From: GCA-2733415 sp965178635
Lineage (GTDB): Bacteria > Bacteroidota > Bacteroidia > Flavobacteriales > Flavobacteriaceae
DNA length: 64,000 nt
Direction of reading: 5' to 3'
Assembly: GCA_965178635.1 (NCBI GenBank)
Contig: CBCXVT010000038.1
Span: 16,104 to 80,103, forward strand
In this document: positions 36,697-46,691 of the stretch, piece after piece
Layout of the letters: the number at the start of each line of letters is the position of its first letter
Position numbering within the stretch: the stretch's first letter is position 1
Translations under genes and position numbers: made by a program
The notes under the pieces: model-generated
Database searches by the model: none
Told to the model about the DNA's origin: nothing
Seen by the model: only the letters and a program-made list of their open reading frames with translations

Positions 36697-37548
36697 TTAC
36701 TCAAAATCTTGTTCTATATCTTCCGCTAAATGAATTCCATCAGCCTCGATAGTAATAATTTTATCTTTATATAACGAACCAATTGCTTTTTTAAACGTCT
36801 TTTTACTCATTTGCACTAGTTGTTTGATGATTTCTGGATTTGATTTATCCGTTAACCCTAAAAAGCCGTCATTCTTTTTTAATTCAGATAGAATATGTTC
36901 TGCATTAGGCTCAATATTTCTATACCCTATTTGCTGAAAAGACACATCAATCTTATTCCCTGGGCGTATTTTTTTAATATACCCAGTCATGATATCCCCT
37001 ACCCTAACATCCTTATACACTTGGTCTTCATACACCAAACCTTTATGCAATTGATTAATGATCACGTTAATACCTATATCCGTCATATGAGAAACAATAA
37101 TATCAACTTCATCAAACTCTTTAACAGTTAAGGTTTCATTTGATAAATATTTATTGATTTTACTTGTACCAACAAGCCTGTCAGTTTTATCATCTAAAAA
37201 CATATAGACCAAATAGCTTTTACCAGCTTGCATTGGTCGTGCTTGCTCATTAAAAGGAACAAACAAATCTTTTTCAATTCCTAAATCTAAAAACGCACCA
37301 TGACGAGTCACTTGATTCACACGTAACCAACCATATTCACCTAACTGAATGTAAGGCATTTCTGTAGTAGCAATTAGACGTTCCTCGTTATCTAAATAAA
37401 TAAACACATCTAACAACTCACCTATTTCAAATGAGTCTGGTATGTATTTTCCTGGTAACAACACATCATTACCTTCTTCATCTAACAGGAATAATCCTGG
37501 TGGGGTATCTCTATCTATTTCAAGTCTATTTACTCTTCCTAATTCCAT
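36697..37548 (-). CDS. S1-domain RNA-binding protein, CvfB/YitL family
   Basis: 283 aa. Tandem S1-like OB folds (for example GAFLDLGIEKDLFVPF and GYIKKIRPGNKIDVSF) and a C-terminal winged-helix region (KKTFKKAIGSLYKDKIITIE), as in CvfB. It is expected to bind RNA; its targets are unknown. Confidence 0.88.
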   Translation of the reverse strand: MELGRVNRLEIDRDTPPGLFLLDEEGNDVLLPGKYIPDSFEIGELLDVFIYLDNEERLIATTEMPYIQLGEYGWLRVNQVTRHGAFLDLGIEKDLFVPFNEQARPMQAGKSYLVYMFLDDKTDRLVGTSKINKYLSNETLTVKEFDEVDIIVSHMTDIGINVIINQLHKGLVYEDQVYKDVRVGDIMTGYIKKIRPGNKIDVSFQQIGYRNIEPNAEHILSELKKNDGFLGLTDKSNPEIIKQLVQMSKKTFKKAIGSLYKDKIITIEADGIHLAEDIEQDFE

Positions 37549-37566
37549 AATCGTAATTTACAAGTG

Positions 37567-37599
37567 CAAAAGTACGTCTTTTTGTGTTTTTGCAGTCAA
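37567..37599 (-). promoter_or_regulatory. Promoter of the CvfB-like gene
   Basis: On the minus strand TTG (37599-37597), 22 bp, TACTTTTG (37574-37567), both consensus. It ends 18 bp before the ATG. Confidence 0.65.
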
Positions 37600-37623
37600 T
37601 TAGTTCCTTTTAAAATTTGAAAC

Positions 37624-37654
37624 AAAAAAAGCGCTCATTAAATGAGCGCTTTTT
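37624..37654. terminator. Terminator after DUF2853 gene
   Basis: Stem GCGCTCATT / AATGAGCGC with A7 before and T5 after, near-zero loop. It lies in the gap between the CvfB-like gene start and the DUF2853 stop and ends the DUF2853 transcript. Confidence 0.75.
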
Positions 37655-37670
37655 AAATATGTAATTCAAT

Positions 37671-38015
37671 TTATTTGTTATAAACTGATTCTTTTTTAAA
37701 GTGTACTGTTAATAAATAGTATACAACTGCTCTGTATTTATTTCTGTTAGATCTTCCGTATTTTTCCATTACAGCATCAATACCTTTATCCAAATCTGCG
37801 CTATCACTTAATCCTAATTTCTTAATTAAGAAGTTATTTTTCACGGTTGCTAATTCCTTTTCATCGGTTCCTGAAACTGTTGAAGCATCTTTATTATAAA
37901 TAGAAGGCCCACAACCTATTACTACTTTAGTTAATAAGTCCATATTTGCACTTACACCACATTTATCTTTTAAATCTGCAGTATATTTTTGAATTAACTC
38001 GTCTCTTTTACTCAT
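37671..38015 (-). CDS. DUF2853 family protein
   Basis: 114 aa from the ATG at 38015 (MSKRDELIQKYTADL). The block GPSIYNKDASTVSGTDEKEL fits the small DUF2853 family, a helical cytoplasmic protein of unknown role. An upstream extension to 38048 is not family-like and is left out. It has its own promoter and terminator. Confidence 0.85.
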   Translation of the reverse strand: MSKRDELIQKYTADLKDKCGVSANMDLLTKVVIGCGPSIYNKDASTVSGTDEKELATVKNNFLIKKLGLSDSADLDKGIDAVMEKYGRSNRNKYRAVVYYLLTVHFKKESVYNK

Positions 38016-38045
38016 AATATTTAGTTTGTTTTGTTTGTGTTTTCT

Positions 38046-38053
38046 CAAATATA
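38046..38053 (-). promoter_or_regulatory. -7 box of the DUF2853 gene
   Basis: TATATTTG on the minus strand, exact consensus, 30 bp upstream of the ATG. The -33 region is T-rich without a clear TTG. Confidence 0.5.
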
Positions 38054-38089
38054 ATAATTTCTATTTAAATAAAAAAGTAAACTAATTGA

Positions 38090-39754
38090 CTATTTTTTAG
38101 TTAAATATTTAAAATAATCCAATAGTACTGTGTCGTTTAATTCTCTTGGTGTAAAAATCTCCAAAAGTTTTGGTTGTTCTGATTCTGAAAAAAAATGATT
38201 AAGTTCAGAGTTCAAATTGATTTCATCAGACACAGATTTATAATCAAAGCTATACATGTTACACAAATGTTCAGCTGTTAAACTATGTTTGGTTTCAAAA
38301 TATGTTTCAAAATTTTCAGTATTTTTATTACCTGGTAATATTCTGAAAATACCACCACCACTATTATTAACAACTATAACTCTGAAATTTTTAGGAATAT
38401 AAGTATTCCATAATGCATTAGAATCATAAAAGAAACTCAGATCACCAGTGATTAATATATTTTGTTTTTCTGATGCTACAGCATGTCCTATTGCAGTACT
38501 TGTTGAACCATCAATACCACTTGTACCTCTATTACAAAATTGATAAACGGCTGGATTTGAATCAAACAATTGCACATATCTTATAGTTGAGCTATTACTC
38601 AAATGTAAAACTGAATGTTCCGGAATATGTTTTTGAAGAATCTCAAAGGCTTTAAAATCTGAAAACGGAATGCTATTTAAATACGCTTTATGTTTTTCTG
38701 CGCGTTTAGATTTTACAGACAACCATTTAGTTTGATAATCACTTATAGTATTTACATCGTCTTTAAATAATCGGGTAAAAAAGGAGTTTTCACTCAACTT
38801 AAACTGGTGTTTCAAACAGAAAAATGTATCAAAGGCAATATCTGCCCCCACATGATAGTGTGCTTTTGGCTGATATGCTCTTAAAAAACTTTTTATCTTT
38901 TTAGATACAATGAGTCCACCCAACGTTAGTAATACATCTGGTTGTAAATCGGAGAATTCTTCATCTGATAATGGCGCGATGATTTTATCAATAGAAGGGA
39001 AAAAATTAGGATGATGTACATTAGAAGTCGATTCTGTAAAAACAACTGTAGCATCATCATAACCTAAATAATCTAAAAATTGTTGCTCAATTTTATTTGG
39101 CCCATTAACTCCAATTAAAACCATTCGTTTTTTAGAACATTGCCATGTTTTTTTAAACAAAGTGTAATCATCTTCTTGTAGAATTTCAACTGAGCTTTCT
39201 CCTGAAGTTACTTCAATCACTTCTGTAAGCTCAGTTTCGGTTTCATATAAAGGTTCAGCAAAAGGGACATTTATATGTACAGGTCCGTTATCAATTATAG
39301 CTGTATTTATAGCTTTATTTAGCAAGTCCTGATTTGTACTAGATTCTTCAACTAAATTCGCAGTAAATAAAATATGATTTTCAAATAAATTCTCTTGATT
39401 AATAGTCTGCCCGTCACCAATACCAATTAAATGTTTTGGTCGGTCTGCTGAAATTACTACTAACGGAATATTGCTATAAAAAGCTTCCGCAACTGCCGGA
39501 TAATAATTTAATACTGCTGAACCAGAAGTACAGACAACTGCTACAGGTTTTTGTAGTTGTTGTGCTATTCCTAAAGCGAAAAAAGCAGCACAACGCTCAT
39601 CAACCACACTATATGTTTTTATTGTTGGATGTGATGAGAAACCAATAGTTAACGGTGCATTTCTGCTTCCGGGTGAGATTACCACATGATGGATGCCTTT
39701 GGCATTACATAATTGTATAACCTGCTGTGCTAATGCTATTTTTGGGTATTTCAT
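38090..39754 (-). CDS. menD: 2-succinyl-5-enolpyruvyl-6-hydroxy-3-cyclohexene-1-carboxylate synthase MenD
   Basis: 554 aa ThDP enzyme. N-terminal VISPGSRNAPLTI with VDERCAAFFALG, the ThDP-binding region ITGDLSFFYDSNAL, and NNSGGGIFRILPG. It makes SEPHCHC from isochorismate and 2-oxoglutarate in menaquinone synthesis. recR lies 8 bp upstream on the same strand. Confidence 0.96.
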   Translation of the reverse strand: MKYPKIALAQQVIQLCNAKGIHHVVISPGSRNAPLTIGFSSHPTIKTYSVVDERCAAFFALGIAQQLQKPVAVVCTSGSAVLNYYPAVAEAFYSNIPLVVISADRPKHLIGIGDGQTINQENLFENHILFTANLVEESSTNQDLLNKAINTAIIDNGPVHINVPFAEPLYETETELTEVIEVTSGESSVEILQEDDYTLFKKTWQCSKKRMVLIGVNGPNKIEQQFLDYLGYDDATVVFTESTSNVHHPNFFPSIDKIIAPLSDEEFSDLQPDVLLTLGGLIVSKKIKSFLRAYQPKAHYHVGADIAFDTFFCLKHQFKLSENSFFTRLFKDDVNTISDYQTKWLSVKSKRAEKHKAYLNSIPFSDFKAFEILQKHIPEHSVLHLSNSSTIRYVQLFDSNPAVYQFCNRGTSGIDGSTSTAIGHAVASEKQNILITGDLSFFYDSNALWNTYIPKNFRVIVVNNSGGGIFRILPGNKNTENFETYFETKHSLTAEHLCNMYSFDYKSVSDEINLNSELNHFFSESEQPKLLEIFTPRELNDTVLLDYFKYLTKK

Positions 39755-39762
39755 TTGAAACT

Positions 39763-40380
39763 TTAATTTTTCAAGGATTGCTCAAAAGGGATTCTATGTA
39801 AAATACTACGACCTAAAGTTACCTCATCTGCATATTCTAATTCATCACCTACAGAAATGCCTCTTGCTATTGTAGACACTATAACATTGGCTGATTCTAT
39901 CTTTCTGAAGATATAAAAGTTTGTGGTATCACCTTCCATTGTAGAACTTAATGCGAATATCAACTCATCAACTTTTTTATCGGTCACTTTTTGTACTAAA
40001 GAATCAATATTTAAATCTGATGGCCCAATCCCATCTATAGGTGAAATTTTCCCACCTAAAACGTGATACAACCCTTTAAATTGCCCAGTACTTTCAATAG
40101 CCATAACATCTCTAATATCTTCTACCACACAAATTAAACGGGCATTACGAGCTGAATTTGCACATATTTCACATAAATCAACATCAGAAATATTATGACA
40201 ACTTTTACAGTATTTTAATTCTGACCGCATCTGTTGCAATGCAAAAGATAAACGGTTAGTTTGATCCTTATGCTGATTTAGTAAATGCAACACCAAACGT
40301 AACGCCGTACGTTTACCAATACCTGGTAACTGTGACATTTCGTATACAGCATTTTCTAGAAGTTTTGAAGAGAATTCCAT
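39763..40380 (-). CDS. recR: Recombination protein RecR
   Basis: 205 aa. Helix-hairpin-helix MSQLPGIGKRTALRL, a four-Cys zinc finger (CKSCHNISDVDLCEIC) and a Toprim domain starting LICVVEDIRDVMAIE. With RecO it loads RecA at gaps. Confidence 0.97.
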   Translation of the reverse strand: MEFSSKLLENAVYEMSQLPGIGKRTALRLVLHLLNQHKDQTNRLSFALQQMRSELKYCKSCHNISDVDLCEICANSARNARLICVVEDIRDVMAIESTGQFKGLYHVLGGKISPIDGIGPSDLNIDSLVQKVTDKKVDELIFALSSTMEGDTTNFYIFRKIESANVIVSTIARGISVGDELEYADEVTLGRSILHRIPFEQSLKN

Positions 40381-40482
40381 GGGGGTAAATTTACAATATC
40401 GGTAGTAATTTCCATTAATTCTTCACTACAATATTTATAACACATCAAGTTAATTTGTATTTTGGCTATCTAATTAAATTTT

Positions 40483-41946
40483 ATGAGTGCTACACAAATC
40501 ATTTTATTAATTGCTGCCTATTTTGGCTTATTAATTTTTGTATCATATTTAACAGGTAAGAAATCTGGCAACGATGCCTTCTTTAAAGGAAATAAACAAT
40601 CACCATGGTATGTGGTTGCCTTTGGGATGATTGGTGCCTCACTCTCTGGCGTCACATTCATTTCAGTTCCTGGATGGATTGAAGCCTCGCAATTTAGTTA
40701 CATGCAAATGGTACTTGGGTATATCATAGGTTATGCCGTAATTGGTTTGATATTACTCCCACTCTATTACAAACTTAATTTAACCTCAATATATACCTAT
40801 TTAGAAACACGGTTTGGAAATTATTCTTATAAAACTGGCGCATCATTCTTTTTAATTTCAAGAGTCATTGGAGCTAGTTTTAGATTATTTTTAGTAGCTA
40901 ACGTATTGCAAATCATCCTTTTTGATGACTTAGGTGTAGAGTTTTGGCAAACGGTGACAATTACCGTTTTATTAATTTGGTTGTATACTTTCAAATCTGG
41001 TATTAAAACTATCGTTTGGACAGATACACTTCAAACCTTATTTATGCTAATAGCTGTAGGTGTTACTATCTATTTTGTTAGTGACAATATTGATTTAAAC
41101 GGGCAATCTACTCTTGGTTTTGTATTAGATAACAATCTGTCTAAAATTTTCTTTTTTGACGATTATAAAGCTGGTAATTATTTCTGGAAACAATTTATAT
41201 CTGGTGCATTTATTGCTATTGTTATGACAGGTTTAGATCAGGATATGATGCAGAAAAACCTGACTTGTAAAACTTTAAAAGACGCACAAAAGAACATGTT
41301 TTGGTTTACAATCGTATTAACAATTGTCAATTTTATCTTTCTAAGTCTAGGATTACTACTTACTGTTTACGCGCAACAAAACGGGATTGACGCCCATAAA
41401 GATGATTTATTTGCTGTTTTAGCGCAAAACCATTTAGGTACTGGAGTGTTTATTTTCTTCTTATTAGGGTTAATCGCAGCAGCATATAGTAGTGCAGATA
41501 GTGCGCTAACATCTTTAACGACATCTTTTAGCATTGATATTTTAGATATCGAAAAAAAGTATGACGATGCCCAACAAATTAAAATCCGAAAGAAAATTCA
41601 TATCGCAATATCTTTAGTTTTAATTGCAGTGATTATTATTTTTAAATATGTTTTAAAAGATGCCAGCGTTATAGCCAAACTCTTTAAATTCGCGGGGTAT
41701 ACTTACGGACCATTATTAGGCTTATATGCATATGGCTTATTTACAAAATGGCAAGTTAAAGATAAGTTAGTGCCCGTAATAGCCATCCTATCTCCTATTC
41801 TTTCTTATATTATAAGTGTTAATAGTTTGAAATGGTTTGGGTTTGAATTCGGGTTCTTTATCTTAATTTTAAACGGATTACTAACATTCGTTGGACTCTT
41901 ATTAATTAGAAGGAAGTCTGATTTGGTGGTAAATTCAGCGAATTAA
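40483..41946 (+). CDS. Sodium:solute symporter (SSS family)
   Basis: 487 aa with about 13 membrane helices. The family blocks GASLSGVTFISVPGW, YLETRFG and the C-terminal SSADSALTSLTTSFSIDI are present. It moves a solute with sodium; the substrate (sugar, amino acid or other) cannot be told from sequence. Confidence 0.92.
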   Translation: MSATQIILLIAAYFGLLIFVSYLTGKKSGNDAFFKGNKQSPWYVVAFGMIGASLSGVTFISVPGWIEASQFSYMQMVLGYIIGYAVIGLILLPLYYKLNLTSIYTYLETRFGNYSYKTGASFFLISRVIGASFRLFLVANVLQIILFDDLGVEFWQTVTITVLLIWLYTFKSGIKTIVWTDTLQTLFMLIAVGVTIYFVSDNIDLNGQSTLGFVLDNNLSKIFFFDDYKAGNYFWKQFISGAFIAIVMTGLDQDMMQKNLTCKTLKDAQKNMFWFTIVLTIVNFIFLSLGLLLTVYAQQNGIDAHKDDLFAVLAQNHLGTGVFIFFLLGLIAAAYSSADSALTSLTTSFSIDILDIEKKYDDAQQIKIRKKIHIAISLVLIAVIIIFKYVLKDASVIAKLFKFAGYTYGPLLGLYAYGLFTKWQVKDKLVPVIAILSPILSYIISVNSLKWFGFEFGFFILILNGLLTFVGLLLIRRKSDLVVNSAN

Positions 41947-41957
41947 GTTGTAATCTA

Positions 41958-41989
41958 TTTCCTTAAACTCCAATTAAATACTACTTTTG
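41958..41989 (+). promoter_or_regulatory. Promoter of the FKBP gene
   Basis: TTT (41958-41960), 21 bp, TACTTTTG (41982-41989), 16 bp before the ATG. Confidence 0.55.
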
Positions 41990-42005
41990 CCGAAAATTTA
42001 TTTTC

Positions 42006-42509
42006 ATGAGTGAAGTAACAAGCAAAGCAATTGCCGTAGAGTATAACTTATATAGAGATACTGCTGCAGGAGAGTTAATCGAATCTACTGAAGGAAAAGC
42101 GCCTTTAGCATTCTTATCTGGTTTAGGACAAATGATTCCTGAATTTGAAGCAAACATTACAGGTTTAAACGAAGGAGACACATTTTCTTTCGGTATAAAA
42201 TCTGAAAACGCATACGGTTCACGTAAAGAAGAAGCAGTAATTGAACTTGCTCAAGATATGTTCATGAACGAAGGAAAAATGATTCCTGAAGTTGAAGTTG
42301 GAAACGTATTACCTTTGCAAGACCAAAACGGAAATGTAATTCCAGGTAAAATCTTAGCTATCAATGAAACTACTGTAACAGTAGATGTAAATCATTTATT
42401 AGCAGATCAAGATTTACATTTTACAGGTAAAATTGTTGAAATGAGAGATGCTACAGCTGAAGAAGTAGAACATAAACATGTTCACGGTGCACACGGTCAC
42501 CAACACTAA
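42006..42509 (+). CDS. FKBP-type peptidyl-prolyl isomerase, SlyD-like
   Basis: 167 aa. FKBP start AIAVEYNLYRDTAAGEL, then GLGQMIPEFEANITGLNEGD, an inserted chaperone flap and a His-rich tail (HKHVHGAHGHQH). The layout matches SlyD, which combines proline isomerase, chaperone and metal-binding functions. No export signal is seen, so it is cytoplasmic. Confidence 0.9.
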   Translation: MSEVTSKAIAVEYNLYRDTAAGELIESTEGKAPLAFLSGLGQMIPEFEANITGLNEGDTFSFGIKSENAYGSRKEEAVIELAQDMFMNEGKMIPEVEVGNVLPLQDQNGNVIPGKILAINETTVTVDVNHLLADQDLHFTGKIVEMRDATAEEVEHKHVHGAHGHQH

Positions 42510-42528
42510 TTCAACCATAGTACAATAT

Positions 42529-42565
42529 AAAAGTCTCTGTTTAATTCGTTAAGCAGAGACTTTTT
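42529..42565. terminator. Terminator with TTCG tetraloop after the FKBP gene
   Basis: A 16-bp stem (AAAAGTCTCTGTTTAA / TTAAGCAGAGACTTTT, one G-U pair) closed by TTCG, an unusually stable loop. Confidence 0.85.
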
Positions 42566-42576
42566 ATTTAATACAA

Positions 42577-42939
42577 CTAGTATTGGTTTGTTGATAGTAA
42601 TACCAAAGTACAAGCCTCTTCATAAGTGATACCGTATTTACGCAACTCAGCATAAAACTCAGAATTCTCAGTTCCAGGATTAAATAATACTCGTCTAGGC
42701 TGTAAACTAATCAAATAGTTATAATATGCTTTTAGACGTTTCGGGTTCATATACAATGTAATAGTGTCAACATCCTTATAGGCAATTAACTCTGTGTCAA
42801 TTTGCACACCAGAAACCTCACCAGGTAACATTCCGAAAGCAACCACATCATGTTTATTATTTCTCAGTTTAGTAACTGCCATATGTGAATATCTGTCTGG
42901 TTTTAATGAAGCCCCAAACACTAAAGTTTTTCTTATCAT
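42577..42939 (-). CDS. CoA-binding protein (YccU-like)
   Basis: 120 aa. A Rossmann-like CoA-binding domain beginning KTLVFGASLKPDRYSHMAV, with the C-terminal RRVLFNPGTENSEF. Its role is not known. Confidence 0.87.
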   Translation of the reverse strand: MIRKTLVFGASLKPDRYSHMAVTKLRNNKHDVVAFGMLPGEVSGVQIDTELIAYKDVDTITLYMNPKRLKAYYNYLISLQPRRVLFNPGTENSEFYAELRKYGITYEEACTLVLLSTNQY

Positions 42940-43006
42940 TTTTTATATAAAAATTAACATCAATTTCTTAATCTACTCAACCTAAAACCACTGCCTTTTT
43001 TGAATT

Positions 43007-43028
43007 GTTAAAGTCCTGTTAATATACA
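43007..43028 (+). promoter_or_regulatory. Two tandem 11-bp repeats upstream of the TonB receptor gene
   Basis: GTTAAAGTCCT followed directly by GTTAATATACA, the same 11-bp spacing and GTTAAAGTC core as the array before degP (22499-22542). No clear -7 box is seen between here and the ATG at 43105. Confidence 0.5.
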
Positions 43029-43104
43029 ATAAGTTGGTAACTAATAAAAGTGTTGGTCGTCTATTAGCTGTAATCATTACAAAACATCATTCAAAAAACA
43101 AATC

Positions 43105-45513
43105 ATGAAAAAACTAATTCAACTCTCAATTATGTTATTCGCAGTAATAGCATTTGCACAAGAAAGTGCACCAAAAGTGGGTTCCATATCCGGAAAGATC
43201 ATTGATCAAACCACACAAGAAACACTACCATACGTCAGTATAATCATTAAAGACTTTCAAGGTACCGTGTTAACTGGAGGGATCACTAACGACGAAGGCC
43301 AATTTGATATTGATAAAATCCCTGCTGGAGAACAAACCATTGAAATTCAATTTATAGGCTATAAAACTGATGTTAGAAAAATAGTATTCTCAAGGCAAGA
43401 CCCAAAACATGACTTAGGAACTATCGCTTTATCTGAAGATGCAGCTCAGCTTGATGAAGTAGTCGTTATTGCTGAGACATCAAGTGTTGTTCAGAAAATA
43501 GATCGTAAAGTTATTAATGTTGGTAAAGATTTAACCTCTGCTGGAACAACTGCTTCTGAGTTGTTAAACAACGTACAATCTGTAAGTGTCGATTCGCAAA
43601 CAGGAAATATCAGTTTAAGAGGAAATGAAAATGTACGTGTTTTAGTTGATGGTAAACCATCTAATATTAGTGTTGCCGATTTACTAAAACAAATTCCATC
43701 TACATCTATCAAACAGGTTGAACTCATCACCAATCCGTCTGCTAAATATAGCCCAGAAGGGATGAGTGGAATGATTAATATTGTTTTACACAAAAATGCC
43801 AATCAAGGCTTTAATGGTAGTGTGAATACCGGAATTACTCAAGGAGAAAACACCCGTTTTAATGGTTCTGTTGATATGAATTATAAAACTGGTAAAGTAA
43901 ATTTCTTTGGGAATTATGGTTACAATACTGGGAAAAATGACAACTACGGACACGTAAACAGAAGTGGTAGCAACCCTTTATTACAGAAATTTAATAATAC
44001 TGATGAACGCTCTTCACACCTGTTTAAAGTTGGTGCAGATATTTATATTAATGATAAAAACACACTGTCATTTTACACCACACAAAACATTAGTGAGAAT
44101 ACTCAAGATGGAAGAACTAGAGTCACAATAGCTGATGTTCTTGAAACGAATGCGCCAAATTTTGCAGACAGAGAATCTAATTCCGGAACCTATAACTTAA
44201 ATTACAAATTAGATTTTGATGACAAAAACGAACATAATTTAGAGTTTGAAGCAACCTATTCTAATGCTAATTCTCCAGAAACTGCCTATTATAGAGAGTT
44301 GATTGATCCATCAGACTTAATTACAAATTATGACAATGATGTAGAAAACGAAACAGACAACTTCTTATTTAACTTAGATTATACAGTGCCGCTTTTTGAA
44401 AATGGAAAATTAGAAATTGGAGGTGAAATCAGAACCAATAACACATCTAACGCTAATATTTCCGACCAACATGAATATGTATATGACACAAATGGAAACA
44501 TTATTGGAACACAAGCAATTGGCAACTCTGCTTTTGATTATGACCGTTCTATCTACTCAGGGTATACTAATTATGGTCATAAATTCGGGAAATTAACCAT
44601 GCAACTAGGTGTGCGTTTAGAACAATACAAAGTTAACGGTGATTTTAAAAGAGGGACAGCAACAGCTGATTATAAAGACAATATTTTTAGTGCTTATCCA
44701 TCTGCATTTTTTACTTACAATCCATCTGAAAAAAATCAGTTTCAAATAAGTTATAGTCGTAGAGTTGATAGACCAGGAATCGGACAAGTAAATCCAATCA
44801 GACAATGGAGTACACCATTAATTACGTCGGTTGGTAATCCTGATTTAAGACCTCAGTTTACGAATTCTTATGAAATTAATTACACACGCCAGATTAAAAA
44901 CGGGTCTATTACTTTCGGGACTTTCTACAGAAAAGTAAACGATAATATTTCACGTTATTCAACAATTGACCCACTGGATGACACAAAACAATTGTTATCA
45001 TTTACAAATTTTGATGATACAGATCGCTATGGATTTGAAATTTCATCTAATTATAAAGTAGCCAAATGGTGGCGAGTTAATGCCAGTGCAGATTATTATG
45101 CAAAAAAAGAGCAAAACTTGGACAGAGAAATTAATGCTACAAGTTTTAACGCACGTTTAAGCAATAGTTTTACTGCTACAAAACGTTTACGTTTTCAATT
45201 ATTTTCAATGTATAGAGCTGCAGAAGATGGTATTCAGTTTGACAGAAAACCTATGTGGATGATTAATGCAGGTTCAAGCCTATCTGTTTTAAACAACAAA
45301 GGAACTATTAGCTTTAGAGTAAATGACATTTTTAAAGGAATGAAATTCGCATTTGACTCTACACAACCATACACTCAAAGTGGACAGTTTAACTGGGAAA
45401 GTAGAACTGCTTACTTAGGATTCAATTACCGATTTGGTGGTGGTAAAAACAAAGCCCGTCAGCGTAAACAACGTGATAATAACGAAACTCAAGGTGGAGG
45501 TGGAATGATGTAG
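43105..45513 (+). CDS. TonB-dependent receptor-like outer membrane protein
   Basis: 802 aa. Signal peptide (residues 1-18, ending AFA), a carboxypeptidase-D regulatory-like domain (GSISGKIIDQTTQETLPYV, about 26-105), a plug domain (about 120-215 with LRGNENVRVLVDGKPSN) and an outer-membrane beta barrel ending YLGFNYRFGGG followed by a Gly/Met-rich tail. The substrate is unknown, and no SusD partner follows. The repeat motif upstream suggests shared control with degP. Confidence 0.88.
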   Translation: MKKLIQLSIMLFAVIAFAQESAPKVGSISGKIIDQTTQETLPYVSIIIKDFQGTVLTGGITNDEGQFDIDKIPAGEQTIEIQFIGYKTDVRKIVFSRQDPKHDLGTIALSEDAAQLDEVVVIAETSSVVQKIDRKVINVGKDLTSAGTTASELLNNVQSVSVDSQTGNISLRGNENVRVLVDGKPSNISVADLLKQIPSTSIKQVELITNPSAKYSPEGMSGMINIVLHKNANQGFNGSVNTGITQGENTRFNGSVDMNYKTGKVNFFGNYGYNTGKNDNYGHVNRSGSNPLLQKFNNTDERSSHLFKVGADIYINDKNTLSFYTTQNISENTQDGRTRVTIADVLETNAPNFADRESNSGTYNLNYKLDFDDKNEHNLEFEATYSNANSPETAYYRELIDPSDLITNYDNDVENETDNFLFNLDYTVPLFENGKLEIGGEIRTNNTSNANISDQHEYVYDTNGNIIGTQAIGNSAFDYDRSIYSGYTNYGHKFGKLTMQLGVRLEQYKVNGDFKRGTATADYKDNIFSAYPSAFFTYNPSEKNQFQISYSRRVDRPGIGQVNPIRQWSTPLITSVGNPDLRPQFTNSYEINYTRQIKNGSITFGTFYRKVNDNISRYSTIDPLDDTKQLLSFTNFDDTDRYGFEISSNYKVAKWWRVNASADYYAKKEQNLDREINATSFNARLSNSFTATKRLRFQLFSMYRAAEDGIQFDRKPMWMINAGSSLSVLNNKGTISFRVNDIFKGMKFAFDSTQPYTQSGQFNWESRTAYLGFNYRFGGGKNKARQRKQRDNNETQGGGGMM

Positions 45514-45543
45514 TGGCGAATAGTTACAGATATAATAAAAAAC

Positions 45544-45577
45544 AAAAAAACGCTCAAGTGATACTTGTGCGTTTTTT
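45544..45577. terminator. Terminator after the TonB receptor gene
   Basis: Stem CGC-T-CAAG / CTTG-T-GCG with one T/T mismatch, A7 before and T6 after. It also serves converging fabH. Confidence 0.75.
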
Positions 45578-45599
45578 ATTTCAATACTATTTTAAACAG

Positions 45600-46610
45600 T
45601 TACCATTTTATTATAGCACTCCCCCAAGTGAATCCACTTCCGAAAGCTGCTAGTACAACAGTGTCTCCTTCTTTTATCTTGCCCTCTTCCAAAGCTTCAC
45701 ATAATGCAATTGGAATAGACGCTGCCGTAGTGTTACCATACTTTTGTATATTATTGAATACTTGATCGTCAGACAATCCAAATTTCTTTTGGATAAACTG
45801 CGCAATTCTTAAGTTAGCTTGATGCGGTATTAACATATCAATAGCATCCTTATCTAAGTTGTTTTTTGCCAAGCCTTCAATAATCACTTCAGAAAAACGT
45901 ACTACTGCATTTTTAAACACAAACTGTCCGTTCATATACGGGAAATAACTCAAATCAGTCGGGTCATTATCTTTAATAATATCCGTCACCCAACGTGTTC
46001 CCATTCCTGGCGCTTCAGTAGCTAACTCTAAAGCATGTTTTCCTTCAGAATGTAAATGTGTTGATAGTATTCCTTTTGAATTATCTTCTTCACGAGACAT
46101 CACAACTGCACCTGCACCATCACCAAAAATCACCGAAATACTTCTACCTCGTGTTGATTGATCAATTCCTCTAGATTGTAACTCAGAACCAATAACTAGA
46201 ATATTCTTATACATCCCTGTTTTTATAAACTGATCCGCAACAGAAATGGCGTAAATAAAACCAGAACATTGGTTACGCACATCTAAAGCACCAATCGTTT
46301 TAATCCCAAGAGCTTCTTGAATTTGTACTCCTGGACCAGGGAAAAAATAATCAGGACTCAATGTTGCAAACACAATAAAATCAATCTCGTCTTTATCTAA
46401 ACCAGAACGCTCAATAGCCTGTTTTGCAGCTTCCAACCCCATAGTAAATGTGGTTTCTTTATCTTCTGGTTTTGCCCAACGGCGTTCTTTGATTCCTGTA
46501 CGTTCCGTAATCCAGTCATCATTGGTGTCCATCATTTTTGATAAATCATCATTAGTCACCACATTCGCTGGAACGTATTTTCCTACTCCTATTATTTTTG
46601 AATTATACAT
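45600..46610 (-). CDS. fabH: 3-oxoacyl-ACP synthase III
   Basis: 336 aa. Catalytic Cys in VRNQCSGFIYAI, His in LIPHQANLRI and Asn in YGNTTAASIP, the FabH triad. It starts fatty-acid chains from acetyl- or branched acyl-CoA. No other fatty-acid gene is beside it. Confidence 0.94.
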   Translation of the reverse strand: MYNSKIIGVGKYVPANVVTNDDLSKMMDTNDDWITERTGIKERRWAKPEDKETTFTMGLEAAKQAIERSGLDKDEIDFIVFATLSPDYFFPGPGVQIQEALGIKTIGALDVRNQCSGFIYAISVADQFIKTGMYKNILVIGSELQSRGIDQSTRGRSISVIFGDGAGAVVMSREEDNSKGILSTHLHSEGKHALELATEAPGMGTRWVTDIIKDNDPTDLSYFPYMNGQFVFKNAVVRFSEVIIEGLAKNNLDKDAIDMLIPHQANLRIAQFIQKKFGLSDDQVFNNIQKYGNTTAASIPIALCEALEEGKIKEGDTVVLAAFGSGFTWGSAIIKW

Positions 46611-46691
46611 ATACTTCTTTTCTAAGCTATAAATTTACGATAATTAAACACGAAGGGCAAATTACGATATGCAATCTGCCATCTTGACACC

